In this document: positions 33,960 to 42,454 of the stretch, piece after piece
Layout of the letters: each line of letters starts with the position of its first letter
Numbering within the stretch: the first letter of the stretch is position 1
NCBI GenBank assembly: GCA_902784435.1
Contig: CACZUR010000010.1
Span: 1-64,000 of the forward strand
Source: an uncultured Bacteroidia bacterium
GTDB lineage: Bacteria; Bacteroidota; Bacteroidia; Bacteroidales; UBA932
Direction: 5' to 3'
DNA: 64,000 nt
Program-made: the position numbers and the translations under genes
Notes under the pieces: generated by a model
Seen by the model: the letters and a program-made list of their open reading frames with translations, nothing else
Database searches by the model: none
Told to the model about the DNA's origin: nothing

Positions 33960-34814
33960 ATGCTGCTGGCCTCTTTCATCCGGGAAGGCATGTCGGCCCT
34001 GGGCGCCTTGTATCCCGCAGAAGAGGCACGGAGCATCCTCAGCGTCCTGTGCGAAGGACTGCTGGGTACGGCCAGCTATACCCATATCGTAGAACCCTCC
34101 TATGCTATTTCCCCGGAGAAAGAACCTCTTGTCCGGGCGGCGCTTTCCCGGCTCGTGGAAGGAGAGCCCGTGCAGTATGTGCTGGGGAAGGCGTATTTTG
34201 CCGGGCGCAGTTTCCGCGTAACGCCGGATGTGCTCATCCCCCGGCCGGAGACGGAACTGCTGGTGCAGAAAGCCATCGAACTGCGCCCTTCGCGGGTGCT
34301 GGACCTTTGCACCGGCTCGGGCATCATTGCCTGGAGCGTGGCGCTGGGTGTTCCCGGCGCCCAGGTAGTGGCCGTGGACATATCGGAAAAGGCCCTGGAA
34401 GTGGCCCGGACGCAGCCTTTTGCCGACGAGTGCCAGGCTTCCGGCGCCCTGCCGCCCCTCTTTGTGCAGGCCGATGTCCTGGATACGGAGCAGCTGTTTC
34501 CCTATGGCCCCTTCGACCTTGTCCTTTCCAATCCGCCCTATGTGATGGAGCGGGAAAAGGCGCAGATGCGCCCCAATGTGCTGCAGTACGAACCTTCCCT
34601 GGCGCTGTTCGTGCCGGATGGGAATCCGCTGCTTTTCTACCGCGCCATCGCCCGCTGGTCGCAGCGGTTCCTGGCTCCGGGAGGCCGGGGCCTGGTAGAG
34701 ATCAACGAGGCGCTGGGCGGGGAGACCGCGGGCGTTTTCCGCTCCAGCGGGTACTGCGACTGCACCGTTATTCGTGATTTTTTTGACAAAAACCGCTTCG
34801 TCTTTTTCGGTTGA
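33960..34814 (+). CDS. prmC: Release factor glutamine methyltransferase
   Basis: A 284-residue AdoMet-dependent enzyme that methylates the GGQ glutamine of RF1/RF2. VLDLCTGSGIIAWS is the AdoMet-binding motif I, LSNPPYVM is the NPPY catalytic motif, and PRPETELLV precedes the fold as in PrmC. It is probably cotranscribed with ddl; the ATG lies 3 bp past the ddl stop. Confidence 0.93.
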   Translation: MLLASFIREGMSALGALYPAEEARSILSVLCEGLLGTASYTHIVEPSYAISPEKEPLVRAALSRLVEGEPVQYVLGKAYFAGRSFRVTPDVLIPRPETELLVQKAIELRPSRVLDLCTGSGIIAWSVALGVPGAQVVAVDISEKALEVARTQPFADECQASGALPPLFVQADVLDTEQLFPYGPFDLVLSNPPYVMEREKAQMRPNVLQYEPSLALFVPDGNPLLFYRAIARWSQRFLAPGGRGLVEINEALGGETAGVFRSSGYCDCTVIRDFFDKNRFVFFG

Positions 34815-34850
34815 TAAGCCTTTCAGGGCGCTGGAAGGCCATTTCTTTCA

Positions 34851-34897
34851 CTTATCCGTGTTATCCTTGAAAACACGGATAAGTATGCTGTACTTTG
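34851..34897 (+). promoter_or_regulatory. Perfect 12-bp inverted repeat next to a -7-like box
   Basis: CTTATCCGTGTT (34851-34862) and AACACGGATAAG (34872-34883) are exact inverted copies with a 9-base spacer. No U tract follows. A TACTTTG box (34891-34897, one base short of consensus) lies just downstream, so the repeat covers the -33 region of the lipoprotein promoter. It may be an operator, or a prmC transcript end structure. Confidence 0.45.
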
Positions 34898-34913
34898 CAA
34901 AAAGACTTGAATT

Positions 34914-36074
34914 ATGCAGTGCAGACATTTTCTTGCCGCCCTCTCTGCGGCTTTTCTGGCAGCCCTTTCCGCAGGCTGTGACAAAGACGAAACCCCTTCT
35001 TCCGCCACGCAGGAGCCCGACGGCTTCATCTCGTTGCCGGAGGTGGCGCAGCTGCTCTCTTCGCTGCCGCTGGAGCGCGAACATCTCTTGGAGGTCCACG
35101 ATGCGGCGCTTGCATCGGCCGGCAACGGCTACGACGAAGAATACCGGATGCAGGATCTTTTTGCCTCGCCCGGCAGCGGGGTGGGCAGCGCCCCTTCCAC
35201 CAAGGCCGATGCCTACCCGCATCCGCTGCGGGAGCTGCTCCGGGAGGCCCTGCTGGCCACCAAGGCCGGTTCCGGGGAGCCCGAAGCCTGGCTGGATTCC
35301 CTGAGCACATCCGATGTCCAGATTTACTGGCCCTATTCCGAGGACTGGGACGGGGAAACGCCGCCCGTCATTACCTATGACAGGGGAGACGATGCCCAGC
35401 AGAACGAAGGCTGGGCCCTTCGCCGGGACGGCTCTGTCCAGAAGGTCCTGGTTACGGAAGCCCTGGCCCGCCAGACGCCCGTATGGGTGGTGAACCGCAA
35501 TACCGACGCCGACTACAAGTCTCTGGAAATGCGCCGTCGGGAAGACCCTTCCTGGGGCAGCGGCGGCGGTACCGTCCTGGTGAAGGCGGCCCAGAAGCAG
35601 GAACTCAGGACCCTGGTGCTCCGCTCCATGAAAGTGAAGCGCCAGTTTGACAGCTGGCTGGCCGGCGGCAGTGAGTTCTGGGTGAAAATCGGGGCTGTAG
35701 AAGACTTCACGGCCTCTACGGACGCGGAACTGCGCCTGTTCGAACCCTCCCTCACGGACTTTATGATTGTGGTGCGCCGGAAACAGGTAGAGGAGGAAAT
35801 CCCCTTCAACGCCGTCCTGGTGGCCGACTGGTTCTCGGGCCTTTCCAACGTGGCGCTCATGATTCTGGAAGACGACGGCGGAACCCGCACCACCTGGAAG
35901 GCCAACGCCACGGTCAAGTACAATTCCAAAAGCTATGGTATCGACCTGGAAATCCCCCTGCACACGCGCGACGACATTGTCTGGCGCGGCTCCCTTACCC
36001 GTACCTACATAGAAAAGTACAGCGGCGTCACTTCCGGCTTCGGCGACGTAGACCTGGTTTTGGAACTGATCTGA
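34914..36074 (+). CDS. Putative lipoprotein of unknown function
   Basis: A 386-residue protein with a lipoprotein signal peptide (lipobox LSAGC, Cys22) followed by an acidic DKDE start. The middle contains VQIYWPYSEDWDGETPPVIT (about 140-160). The C-terminal third is beta-rich (VLVADWFSGLSNVALMILED and IDLEIPLHTRDDIVWRGS). No family recognised. Probably exposed in the outer membrane or periplasm. Confidence 0.7.
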   Translation: MQCRHFLAALSAAFLAALSAGCDKDETPSSATQEPDGFISLPEVAQLLSSLPLEREHLLEVHDAALASAGNGYDEEYRMQDLFASPGSGVGSAPSTKADAYPHPLRELLREALLATKAGSGEPEAWLDSLSTSDVQIYWPYSEDWDGETPPVITYDRGDDAQQNEGWALRRDGSVQKVLVTEALARQTPVWVVNRNTDADYKSLEMRRREDPSWGSGGGTVLVKAAQKQELRTLVLRSMKVKRQFDSWLAGGSEFWVKIGAVEDFTASTDAELRLFEPSLTDFMIVVRRKQVEEEIPFNAVLVADWFSGLSNVALMILEDDGGTRTTWKANATVKYNSKSYGIDLEIPLHTRDDIVWRGSLTRTYIEKYSGVTSGFGDVDLVLELI

Positions 36075-36129
36075 TGGTGGCACCGGCTTGGGGTGTTATT
36101 ACAGATTTGTTTTTCTGTAATAACTTGCC

Positions 36130-36158
36130 TACCTTTGTCATAGAAATCGACAAAGGTA
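36130..36158 (+). promoter_or_regulatory. VapBC operator overlapping promoter and start codon
   Basis: TACCTTTGTC (36130-36139) and GACAAAGGTA (36149-36158) are perfect inverted arms, 9 bases apart. The left arm contains the -7 box TACCTTTG and the right arm ends on the A of the vapB start codon, so repressor binding would block the promoter directly. Confidence 0.7.
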
Positions 36159-36463
36159 TGGAAACGACCATCATCCGGATCGGCAACAGCCGGGGAATCA
36201 TTATTCCGTCGGCCATCCTGAAAAGGCTGGGCGTCAAAGAAGGCGCCAAGGTCAGGCTGGAAGAAAAGGAAGGGGGCTCTTTCGTCCTCAGCTTTCCGCC
36301 GGAGGAAGAGCCTTATACCGGTCCTTTCACAGGTCCCTTCAAAGCTTTGGCCGATATCGTGGATGAGGATGCCTGGGGCGGGCGGGACATGGATTCCGTA
36401 GAGTATATCCGGCAGCTCCGGGACGATACAGGCCTGGAAAAACGTGAACTTCCTGAATGGTAG
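36158..36463 (+). CDS. vapB: AbrB-type antitoxin VapB
   Basis: A 101-residue protein. The N-terminal swapped-hairpin AbrB/SpoVT domain reads IIRIGNSRGIIIPSAILKRL, the DNA-binding and autoregulatory part. The C-terminal tail (DEDAWGGRDMDSVEYIRQLR) is the segment expected to wrap and inhibit the toxin. The start ATG lies at the edge of the operator palindrome; the longer open frame from 36074 would cross the promoter. The toxin gene begins 6 bp downstream. Confidence 0.85.
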   Translation: METTIIRIGNSRGIIIPSAILKRLGVKEGAKVRLEEKEGGSFVLSFPPEEEPYTGPFTGPFKALADIVDEDAWGGRDMDSVEYIRQLRDDTGLEKRELPEW

Positions 36464-36469
36464 GCCATT

Positions 36470-36862
36470 ATGTATTTGATAGATTCGGACATATTGATTG
36501 ATTTGGGCAGGGGAAAAGCGGCTATCCAACAGCAGATGAACCGTGTGGGGCTTTCCCAGTGCGTTTTGTCGGAGATTAGCCTGGCCGAATTGTATGTAGG
36601 TGTCTACAAAAGGAAGAATAAAAGGCAGGAGGCCCTCATGCATTTCTTTGAAAACACTTTTACTGCAATCCCTATTACATCGGCTTTGCAGACCTATGCC
36701 CGCATTCGTGCCCAGCTGGATTTACAGGGCGTTCGTTTGGACAGTTTTGACCTGCTCATCGGGGCGACCGCCCTGGCAAACGGCTATACGCTGGTCACCC
36801 ACAACTCCCGGCATTTTTCCCGCATACCCGGTCTCAAGATCGTGGACTGGCCGGTAGATTAA
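36470..36862 (+). CDS. vapC: PIN-domain toxin VapC
   Basis: A 130-residue PIN ribonuclease. The acidic metal-binding residues are visible: D5/D7 in MYLIDSDILIDLG, E40 in SLAELYVGV and D91/D94 in LDSFDLLIGATAL, with THNSRHF near the C-terminus. VapC toxins cut tRNA or rRNA when not bound by VapB; the target here cannot be read. The pair is followed after 13 bp by the U32 peptidase gene. Confidence 0.88.
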   Translation: MYLIDSDILIDLGRGKAAIQQQMNRVGLSQCVLSEISLAELYVGVYKRKNKRQEALMHFFENTFTAIPITSALQTYARIRAQLDLQGVRLDSFDLLIGATALANGYTLVTHNSRHFSRIPGLKIVDWPVD

Positions 36863-36875
36863 GCGTCGAAGTAGT

Positions 36876-38690
36876 ATGAAATCATTGGAACTGCTGGCAC
36901 CGGCCAGAACGGTGGAGATTGGCATCGCGGCCATAGACTGCGGGGCCGATGCAGTATACATTGCCGGCCCGGCGTTCGGCGCCAGGCAGGCGGCCGGCAA
37001 TTCCGTGGAGGACATTGCCCGCCTGTGTACCTATGCCCACCGCTACGGGGCACGTATCTTCGTGACGGTGAACACCATCCTGTACGACCACGAACTTCCC
37101 CAGGCCCGGGAACTGGTGGCCGCGCTGGAGAAGGCCGGGGCCGATGCCCTCATCGTCCAGGACCCGGCCGTACTGGAGATGAGCAGCAGCCTGCCCATGC
37201 ATGCCTCTACCCAATGCGCCATCCGTACGCCGGAGAAAGCCCGCTTTGTAGAGAGCCTGGGATATGGCCGGCTGGTGCTGGAGCGGGAACTGTCCCTGGA
37301 GCAGATCCGCGCCATCGCCCAGGCCGTAGATGCAGAGATAGAGTTCTTTGTCCACGGGGCGCTTTGCGTCTGTTACAGCGGCCAATGCTACCTGTCGGAG
37401 TATCTGACAGGCCGCAGTGCCAACCGGGGAGAATGTGCCCAGGCCTGCCGCAGCCTGTACGATTTGGAAACGGCCGGCGGCCAAGTCCTCCTGCGCAAGA
37501 AAGCCCTGCTTTCCCTGAAAGACTATAATTTGCTGCACCGGCTGGAAGACCTGGCCGGGGCTGGTGTGTCCTCGTTTAAGATTGAAGGGCGGCTCAAGAA
37601 CGAATCCTATGTCCGGAACGTAGTAAAAGCCTATTCAGAAGCGCTGGATGCCCTGGTGGCCCGTTACCCCGAACAGTACTGCCGTTTCTCCTTCGGCCAT
37701 GTTCGGAATGGGTTCACGCCCCATTTGGACAAGACCTTCAACCGCGGCTACACCCAGCTGTACCTGGACGGCAAGCGGGGACAGTGGTCCTCCATGGACG
37801 CGCCCAAATCCATGGGCGAATACGTGGGTACGGTGGACCGCATGAAACCCGACGGATTCGTCCTCAGGCCCTCAGACCCCCAGCTGAAACTGGCCAACGG
37901 CGACGGCTTCGCCTTTACGGCCCCGGACGGCAGCATCGTCGGCTTCCGGGCCGATGTATGCGACGGGTTCCGGATCCGCTGCAAACGGGTGGAAGGCCTG
38001 AAAGAAGGTTTGCGCCTGTACCGCAACATCAGCGCGGAATTCGAGAGACAGCTGGAGGCCGCAAGGCCGGTCAGGGAGATAGACGTGCAGCTAAACGCCA
38101 CGATAGCCCATGGCCTCCTGATGGTTACCGCGGTCACCGAAGATGGAAGACAGGCCGTGGAACAGGCCCAAACGCCTCCGGACCTGGCCCGGGAGCCGGA
38201 AAAGATGCTGCTTTCCGTCAAAAGCCAATTGGCCAAACGCAGCGGCCATTATGCTTTCCGGGAACCCGCCGTAAGTGTTGAGGGCACCGTTCCGTTTATG
38301 GGAGCCGCCTTCCTCAACGGCATCCGCCGCGCCCTGGCCGGGCAACTGGACCAGATGGAAGTGCATGCACGGCCGCTGAAGAAAGGCGTGGTCAATCCAG
38401 CGGTCGCAGCGCCCGAGACGCTCACGTACAAAGCCAATATCGCCAACGCCCGAGACCGGCGCATCTATGCCGGGCGGGGAGCGAAATCCCTGGAAGATGC
38501 CTACGAGCTAAGCCATCGGCCCGGGGTGGAGTATATGCGCACCAAATATTGCGTCCGCCACGAACTGGGGCTGTGTCCCAGGCAGGGAAAGACGCAAAAA
38601 GCGGAACCGCTCTTCCTCCGGAACGGGGAAAAGCGGCTCTGCCTCAAGTTCGACTGTGCCGTTTGCGAAATGACGGTCACCGATGCCTAA
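36876..38690 (+). CDS. U32 family protein, RlhA-like (RNA hydroxylation)
   Basis: A 604-residue protein with an N-terminal U32 TIM-barrel-like domain (LLAPARTVEIGIAAIDCGAD), the cysteine cluster GALCVCYSGQCYLSEYLTGR with GECAQACR, and a DUF3656-like C-terminal region. E. coli RlhA (YdcP), which hydroxylates 23S rRNA C2501, has that arrangement; the related TrhP modifies tRNA and lacks DUF3656. RlhA is therefore preferred, although Bacteroidota members are usually annotated only as U32 peptidases. No protease activity is claimed. Confidence 0.8.
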   Translation: MKSLELLAPARTVEIGIAAIDCGADAVYIAGPAFGARQAAGNSVEDIARLCTYAHRYGARIFVTVNTILYDHELPQARELVAALEKAGADALIVQDPAVLEMSSSLPMHASTQCAIRTPEKARFVESLGYGRLVLERELSLEQIRAIAQAVDAEIEFFVHGALCVCYSGQCYLSEYLTGRSANRGECAQACRSLYDLETAGGQVLLRKKALLSLKDYNLLHRLEDLAGAGVSSFKIEGRLKNESYVRNVVKAYSEALDALVARYPEQYCRFSFGHVRNGFTPHLDKTFNRGYTQLYLDGKRGQWSSMDAPKSMGEYVGTVDRMKPDGFVLRPSDPQLKLANGDGFAFTAPDGSIVGFRADVCDGFRIRCKRVEGLKEGLRLYRNISAEFERQLEAARPVREIDVQLNATIAHGLLMVTAVTEDGRQAVEQAQTPPDLAREPEKMLLSVKSQLAKRSGHYAFREPAVSVEGTVPFMGAAFLNGIRRALAGQLDQMEVHARPLKKGVVNPAVAAPETLTYKANIANARDRRIYAGRGAKSLEDAYELSHRPGVEYMRTKYCVRHELGLCPRQGKTQKAEPLFLRNGEKRLCLKFDCAVCEMTVTDA

Positions 38691-38711
38691 TCTTACCTCC
38701 CCCTCCACCAT

Positions 38712-38846
38712 CTCTCATCCGGAAAAACGGCCGAAAACCCGGATAACAAGAGCCCGGCAGGCCTCTCATCCGGAAAAACGGCCGAAAACCCGGATAACCT
38801 GCGCCCGACAGGCCTCTCATCCGGAAAAACGGCCGAAAACCCGGAC
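38712..38846. repeat. Tandem 51-bp repeat, three copies
   Basis: The segment CTCATCCGGAAAAACGGCCG plus GAAAACCCGGA recurs at exactly 51-bp spacing (copies beginning about 38714, 38765, 38816), with AGCCCGGCAGG-like spacers varying by a few bases. Each unit contains an imperfect dyad ATCCGG...CCGGAT. It lies between convergent genes with no open frame of its own. Confidence 0.75.
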
Positions 38847-38910
38847 GAAGGGGTAAAAAAAGAGAGTGGCCTGCGAGGTCACTCTCATGTACGTTGGCGG
38901 TCCCGGAGGA

Positions 38911-39834
38911 CTACAGGGTCTTGAGCTGAGCCTCTGCCTGGGCGGCGTACTTGGTGCCGGCGAGTTTACCGTAGTACTCCTTGGCGGTAGCCTTGTCCCC
39001 GGACTTCTGGGCGGTGGCGGCGATGGTGAAGATGATGTCGGCCGCGTTCTTGGCGTTAGGGGTGAGCTCCAGATACTTCTTGTAGGCGTCGATGGCCTTG
39101 GCGCTCTTGCCGGCCTTGGTGAGGGCATTGGCCATGAGCATGTAGGCGTTGCCGCTTTCTGCGTAGCTGTTGGATTTCTCGAAAGCCTCGATGGCTTCGG
39201 CGTTCTTACCGGCCTTCATCAGGGCCTGTCCCTGCTTCAGGTAGGTGGTGCCCAGCAGTTTGGCCGCGTTTTCCTGGCCCATTTCGTTGGCCTTGGTAAG
39301 GGCGGCGATGGCTTTGTCCGTGGCACCGCTCTGCAGAAGGGCCTGACCGTACAGGAGGAATGCCTGGCCGTTGTCCGGGGTGAGGATGGTTACCTGCTCC
39401 AGGGCGGCTACGGCACCGGCGAAGTCCTTTTCCTTCAGCAGGGTGGAACCTTTGCGGAGGTATACGTTGGGAACCAGCGTGGCCACTTCCTCTGTGGCGG
39501 CTGCGGCCTCATAGGCGGCGGCGACACCCTTGGCTTCTTCCAGCGTGGCCAGGGCTTCGTCGTACTTGGCGTCGTTGATCTGTTCCTTGGCGATGGAAAG
39601 GAGCGTGGAAGGGATGGCTTCCTTGCACTTGGCAGTCAGGTCGGCGGCATCATCCCCCTCCAGGGCGGATACGACCTCCAGGGCGGCGCGGAAATGACCC
39701 AGTGCTTCCACTTTATTGGTTTCCAGTGCCTGGGCACCGGCATTGAAGGATTCTACTGCTGCGTTGATGTCCTGGGCAAGCGCCACAGAGACACTGAGCC
39801 CGAAAGCTGCGAGCGCTACAAAAAATCTTTTCAT
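38911..39834 (-). CDS. Exported TPR-repeat protein
   Basis: A 307-residue protein with a signal peptide (MKRFFVALAAFGLSVSVALA) starting at ATG 39834. TPR-like units run through the whole mature protein, for example GQAFLLYGQALLQSGATDKA and AYMLMANALTKAGKSAKAID. It is likely a periplasmic scaffold. Monocistronic and abundant-looking (compact alanine/lysine codon-rich composition); no specific partner is suggested by the context. Confidence 0.8.
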   Translation of the reverse strand: MKRFFVALAAFGLSVSVALAQDINAAVESFNAGAQALETNKVEALGHFRAALEVVSALEGDDAADLTAKCKEAIPSTLLSIAKEQINDAKYDEALATLEEAKGVAAAYEAAAATEEVATLVPNVYLRKGSTLLKEKDFAGAVAALEQVTILTPDNGQAFLLYGQALLQSGATDKAIAALTKANEMGQENAAKLLGTTYLKQGQALMKAGKNAEAIEAFEKSNSYAESGNAYMLMANALTKAGKSAKAIDAYKKYLELTPNAKNAADIIFTIAATAQKSGDKATAKEYYGKLAGTKYAAQAEAQLKTL

Positions 39835-39903
39835 AAGGCTTTTGTTTATTGTTAAGTTATACATTACTCACTAACGGAATTGCAAAAATAGCAAAATATG
39901 TTG

Positions 39904-39911
39904 TAATTTTG
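39904..39911 (+). promoter_or_regulatory. -7 promoter box for the M16-like gene
   Basis: TAATTTTG fits the -7 consensus and ends 2 bp before an ATG at 39913. Transcription would then start near 39917, so the downstream in-frame ATG at 39931 is the better start codon. Confidence 0.6.
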
Positions 39912-39930
39912 CATGAAAATCCATGTAAAA

Positions 39931-42450
39931 ATGAACTTTTGGAGGCTCAAACATACCCTGCTTGCTTTCTGCGCCCTGTTTGTCTGGTCAATAACCGTGC
40001 CAGCGCAGGTCCAGTTGCCTCCGTTACCCGTCGATAAACGCATCCAGAAGGGTACGCTGCCCTGCGGTGTCACCTATTATATGGTGACGGACCCCGCCGT
40101 GAAAGGCTATGCCGATGTAGCCATTGTCCGCCGCGACGAGCCCCTTTCGTCCTCGCAGCGGGATAACTTGCAGTCGGCCTTTTTCGGCCGGATGGGCATC
40201 GCTCCCTCTGCAGAAGGCTTCCTGTCGGACTGGGATGGTTCTACGGTGTATCATTTCCGCGACGTTCCCTTTTACCGGCCCGAAGTCCTGGATTCCACGT
40301 TGCTGTACACTTTCTCCCAGGTGGCCCGTTCCCGCGCCCAGCAGGCGGTCATCGTGAGCGGGGACATCGATGCCGTGGAACTGAAGAAGAAGATGGATAT
40401 CTTCTCCATGCTGGTGCCCCGGATGCTGGTGCGGGAAAACCATGCCCCGGATTACGTCTGGGAGCCTTCGCCCGCCCCGGTGGTGAATGTCCGCACCGAC
40501 GGAGAGGCGGAGGTGTCCGTCACCTACTCCGGCGCCCGCATCCCCTTCGATTATATGAACACGGCCCAGGCCATCGTCACCGATATCTTCGGCCGGGAGT
40601 TCCTCTCGCTGCTCCAGCATCGCCTGGAGCGCAATTTCCGCGATGCCGGGCTGCCGTACGGGGAAATCGGCTTCCGTTCCCTGCGCAGCGCCGATTATGG
40701 CGGCGACGAGCGGTATACCGTCTATGTGCGGGTGCGGCCCGACCAGCTGGACCCGGCGATGCGCGTCATTTCCTCTACCCTGGGCGAGATGGATGCTTTC
40801 GGCGTGGCCGTGGACGAGTTCCGGGAGGCCAAGCAGTCCATCCTGCCGGACTTCCGCCGGCGTTCGGCCACCTTGCCCCCGGCCGGCTCTTATGTGAACC
40901 GCTGCATTGCCAATTTCCTGTATGGCGCCAATCTGGCTCCCGTGGACGAGGCTCTTCGCTTCTTCGCGCGGAAGAATGTGGCCGACAGCACGGAAACGCG
41001 TCTGTTCAACCACTTCGCCGGCGCGCTGCTGGAGCAGTTGAGCAACCTGACGCTGGAGTTCCGGGGCGCACCGGATTCCCTGGACCACGACGCTGCGCTG
41101 TTCTACTATAATTTGGCCTATCTCTATGGCTCTATCGCCCGTTCCGGTAAGGATTACAGCTGGCGCAGCCAGGATACGCTGGGCCTGCAGGTTGCCTGCC
41201 CCAGGGTCAAGATCCGCAGCGAAAAGACGGAAGCCGTGACCGGAGGCACCCTGTGGACCTTCTCCAACGGCATGCGGGTGGTGTTCAAGAAAGTGAAAGG
41301 CTCCGGCATGTTCTCCTATGCCTGGCACCTGAACGGAGGCCTGGCGCAGATTCCGGACCTGAAGGAGGGTGAAGGCGGTTACATCGGCGACATGCTGCTG
41401 CTCTCCGATGCCGGCGGCCTGCCCGCTGCTACCTTCCGGGACCTGCTGGTGGCCGGCGGCATCTCCATGACCCCCAAGGTGGGGCTTCACAGCATGTCCG
41501 TGAGCGGGCATGCCCCGTCGGACCGTTTCATGCTGCTGGTCAAGTCTTTCCTGGCCCTGGCCAATACCCGTGCACAGAATGTGTCGGAATTCAATGCCTA
41601 TTACCAGCGGGCGCAGGTGGTCCCGGACAACCTGGACGGGAAGCTCTCCCGCCTGTTGCATCCCGGATACCGTTATGGGGCCTATAAGAAAAAATCGGCC
41701 CTGTCCCAGCAAACCTGGCAGAAGGCGGAACAGTATTTCCAGGACCGTTTCTCCCGCGTGAACGACGGCACGCTCATCCTGGCCGGAGACCTGGACGAAG
41801 ACTTCGTAAAACGCGTGCTGCAGCTGTATCTGGGCGGCTTCCGCGTCCTTCGCGGCAGCCTGGTGCGCAAGGTGGTGGAGATGCCCACCCTGAGCGGGGT
41901 ATCCACCCATACGGAAGCGGGCGTAAGCCCTGCCATCCACGTGCTGATGGATGCCGAATACACCATGACCCTGGATCACTTCTATACGGCGCAGGTGGCG
42001 GTTCCCGCCCTGAAGCAGGCACTCCTGCGTGCCCTTTCCGGCACGGCCTATTCGCCGGAAGTCACGCTGGAATATACGGCCCAGCCCCAGGAGCGTTTCC
42101 AACTGCTGGTCTCCTGCACGCCCGTCCCGCAGGATGCCCTGCCTGCAGATGTTATGGAACTGTCAGAGGAGCAGGTGCTTACCCTTGTCCGCTCGGCCAT
42201 CGTGCAAGCTTGCACGCATGCCCCCGAGCCCACGGACCTCAAGGCGTGGAAAGCCCGTCTGGAGGCCGATGCCAAGGCGCTTCTGTCCCATCCGGACGGC
42301 TTTGTGACCACACTTCTGGCCCGCTATTCGGCCAACAAGGACATGACTTCCCGTTACCAGGAAGGCATTGCGGGCATCAGCGCGGCCGGCGTGCAGCAGT
42401 TCCTTACCACCCTGGCCGCCGGCGGCCGCATCGAGTACCTTGTACAATAG
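39931..42450 (+). CDS. M16-like protein lacking the catalytic zinc motif
   Basis: An 839-residue exported protein (signal MNFWRLKHTLLAFCALFVWS). Two M16/insulinase-type halves are visible: an N-terminal half opening GTLPCGVTYYMV, and a second half opening WTFSNGMRVVFKKVKGSGMF and GLAQIPDLKEGEGGYIGDML. The zinc motif HxxEH expected about 40 residues after the first of these is absent (VRRDEPLSSSQRDNLQSAFF occupies the position), so it is probably an inactive partner such as the non-catalytic subunit of M16 pairs. No active M16 gene is nearby. An ATG at 39913 would add six residues. Confidence 0.75.
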   Translation: MNFWRLKHTLLAFCALFVWSITVPAQVQLPPLPVDKRIQKGTLPCGVTYYMVTDPAVKGYADVAIVRRDEPLSSSQRDNLQSAFFGRMGIAPSAEGFLSDWDGSTVYHFRDVPFYRPEVLDSTLLYTFSQVARSRAQQAVIVSGDIDAVELKKKMDIFSMLVPRMLVRENHAPDYVWEPSPAPVVNVRTDGEAEVSVTYSGARIPFDYMNTAQAIVTDIFGREFLSLLQHRLERNFRDAGLPYGEIGFRSLRSADYGGDERYTVYVRVRPDQLDPAMRVISSTLGEMDAFGVAVDEFREAKQSILPDFRRRSATLPPAGSYVNRCIANFLYGANLAPVDEALRFFARKNVADSTETRLFNHFAGALLEQLSNLTLEFRGAPDSLDHDAALFYYNLAYLYGSIARSGKDYSWRSQDTLGLQVACPRVKIRSEKTEAVTGGTLWTFSNGMRVVFKKVKGSGMFSYAWHLNGGLAQIPDLKEGEGGYIGDMLLLSDAGGLPAATFRDLLVAGGISMTPKVGLHSMSVSGHAPSDRFMLLVKSFLALANTRAQNVSEFNAYYQRAQVVPDNLDGKLSRLLHPGYRYGAYKKKSALSQQTWQKAEQYFQDRFSRVNDGTLILAGDLDEDFVKRVLQLYLGGFRVLRGSLVRKVVEMPTLSGVSTHTEAGVSPAIHVLMDAEYTMTLDHFYTAQVAVPALKQALLRALSGTAYSPEVTLEYTAQPQERFQLLVSCTPVPQDALPADVMELSEEQVLTLVRSAIVQACTHAPEPTDLKAWKARLEADAKALLSHPDGFVTTLLARYSANKDMTSRYQEGIAGISAAGVQQFLTTLAAGGRIEYLVQ

Positions 42451-42454
42451 CGTC

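Noticed and set aside
36876..38690. U32 protein annotated as a collagenase-like protease
   Set aside because: Characterised relatives with this domain layout modify RNA; no protease active site is visible.
38712..38846. Regular repeats considered as a CRISPR array
   Set aside because: Only three units; the spacers between them are themselves similar, and no cas genes are present.
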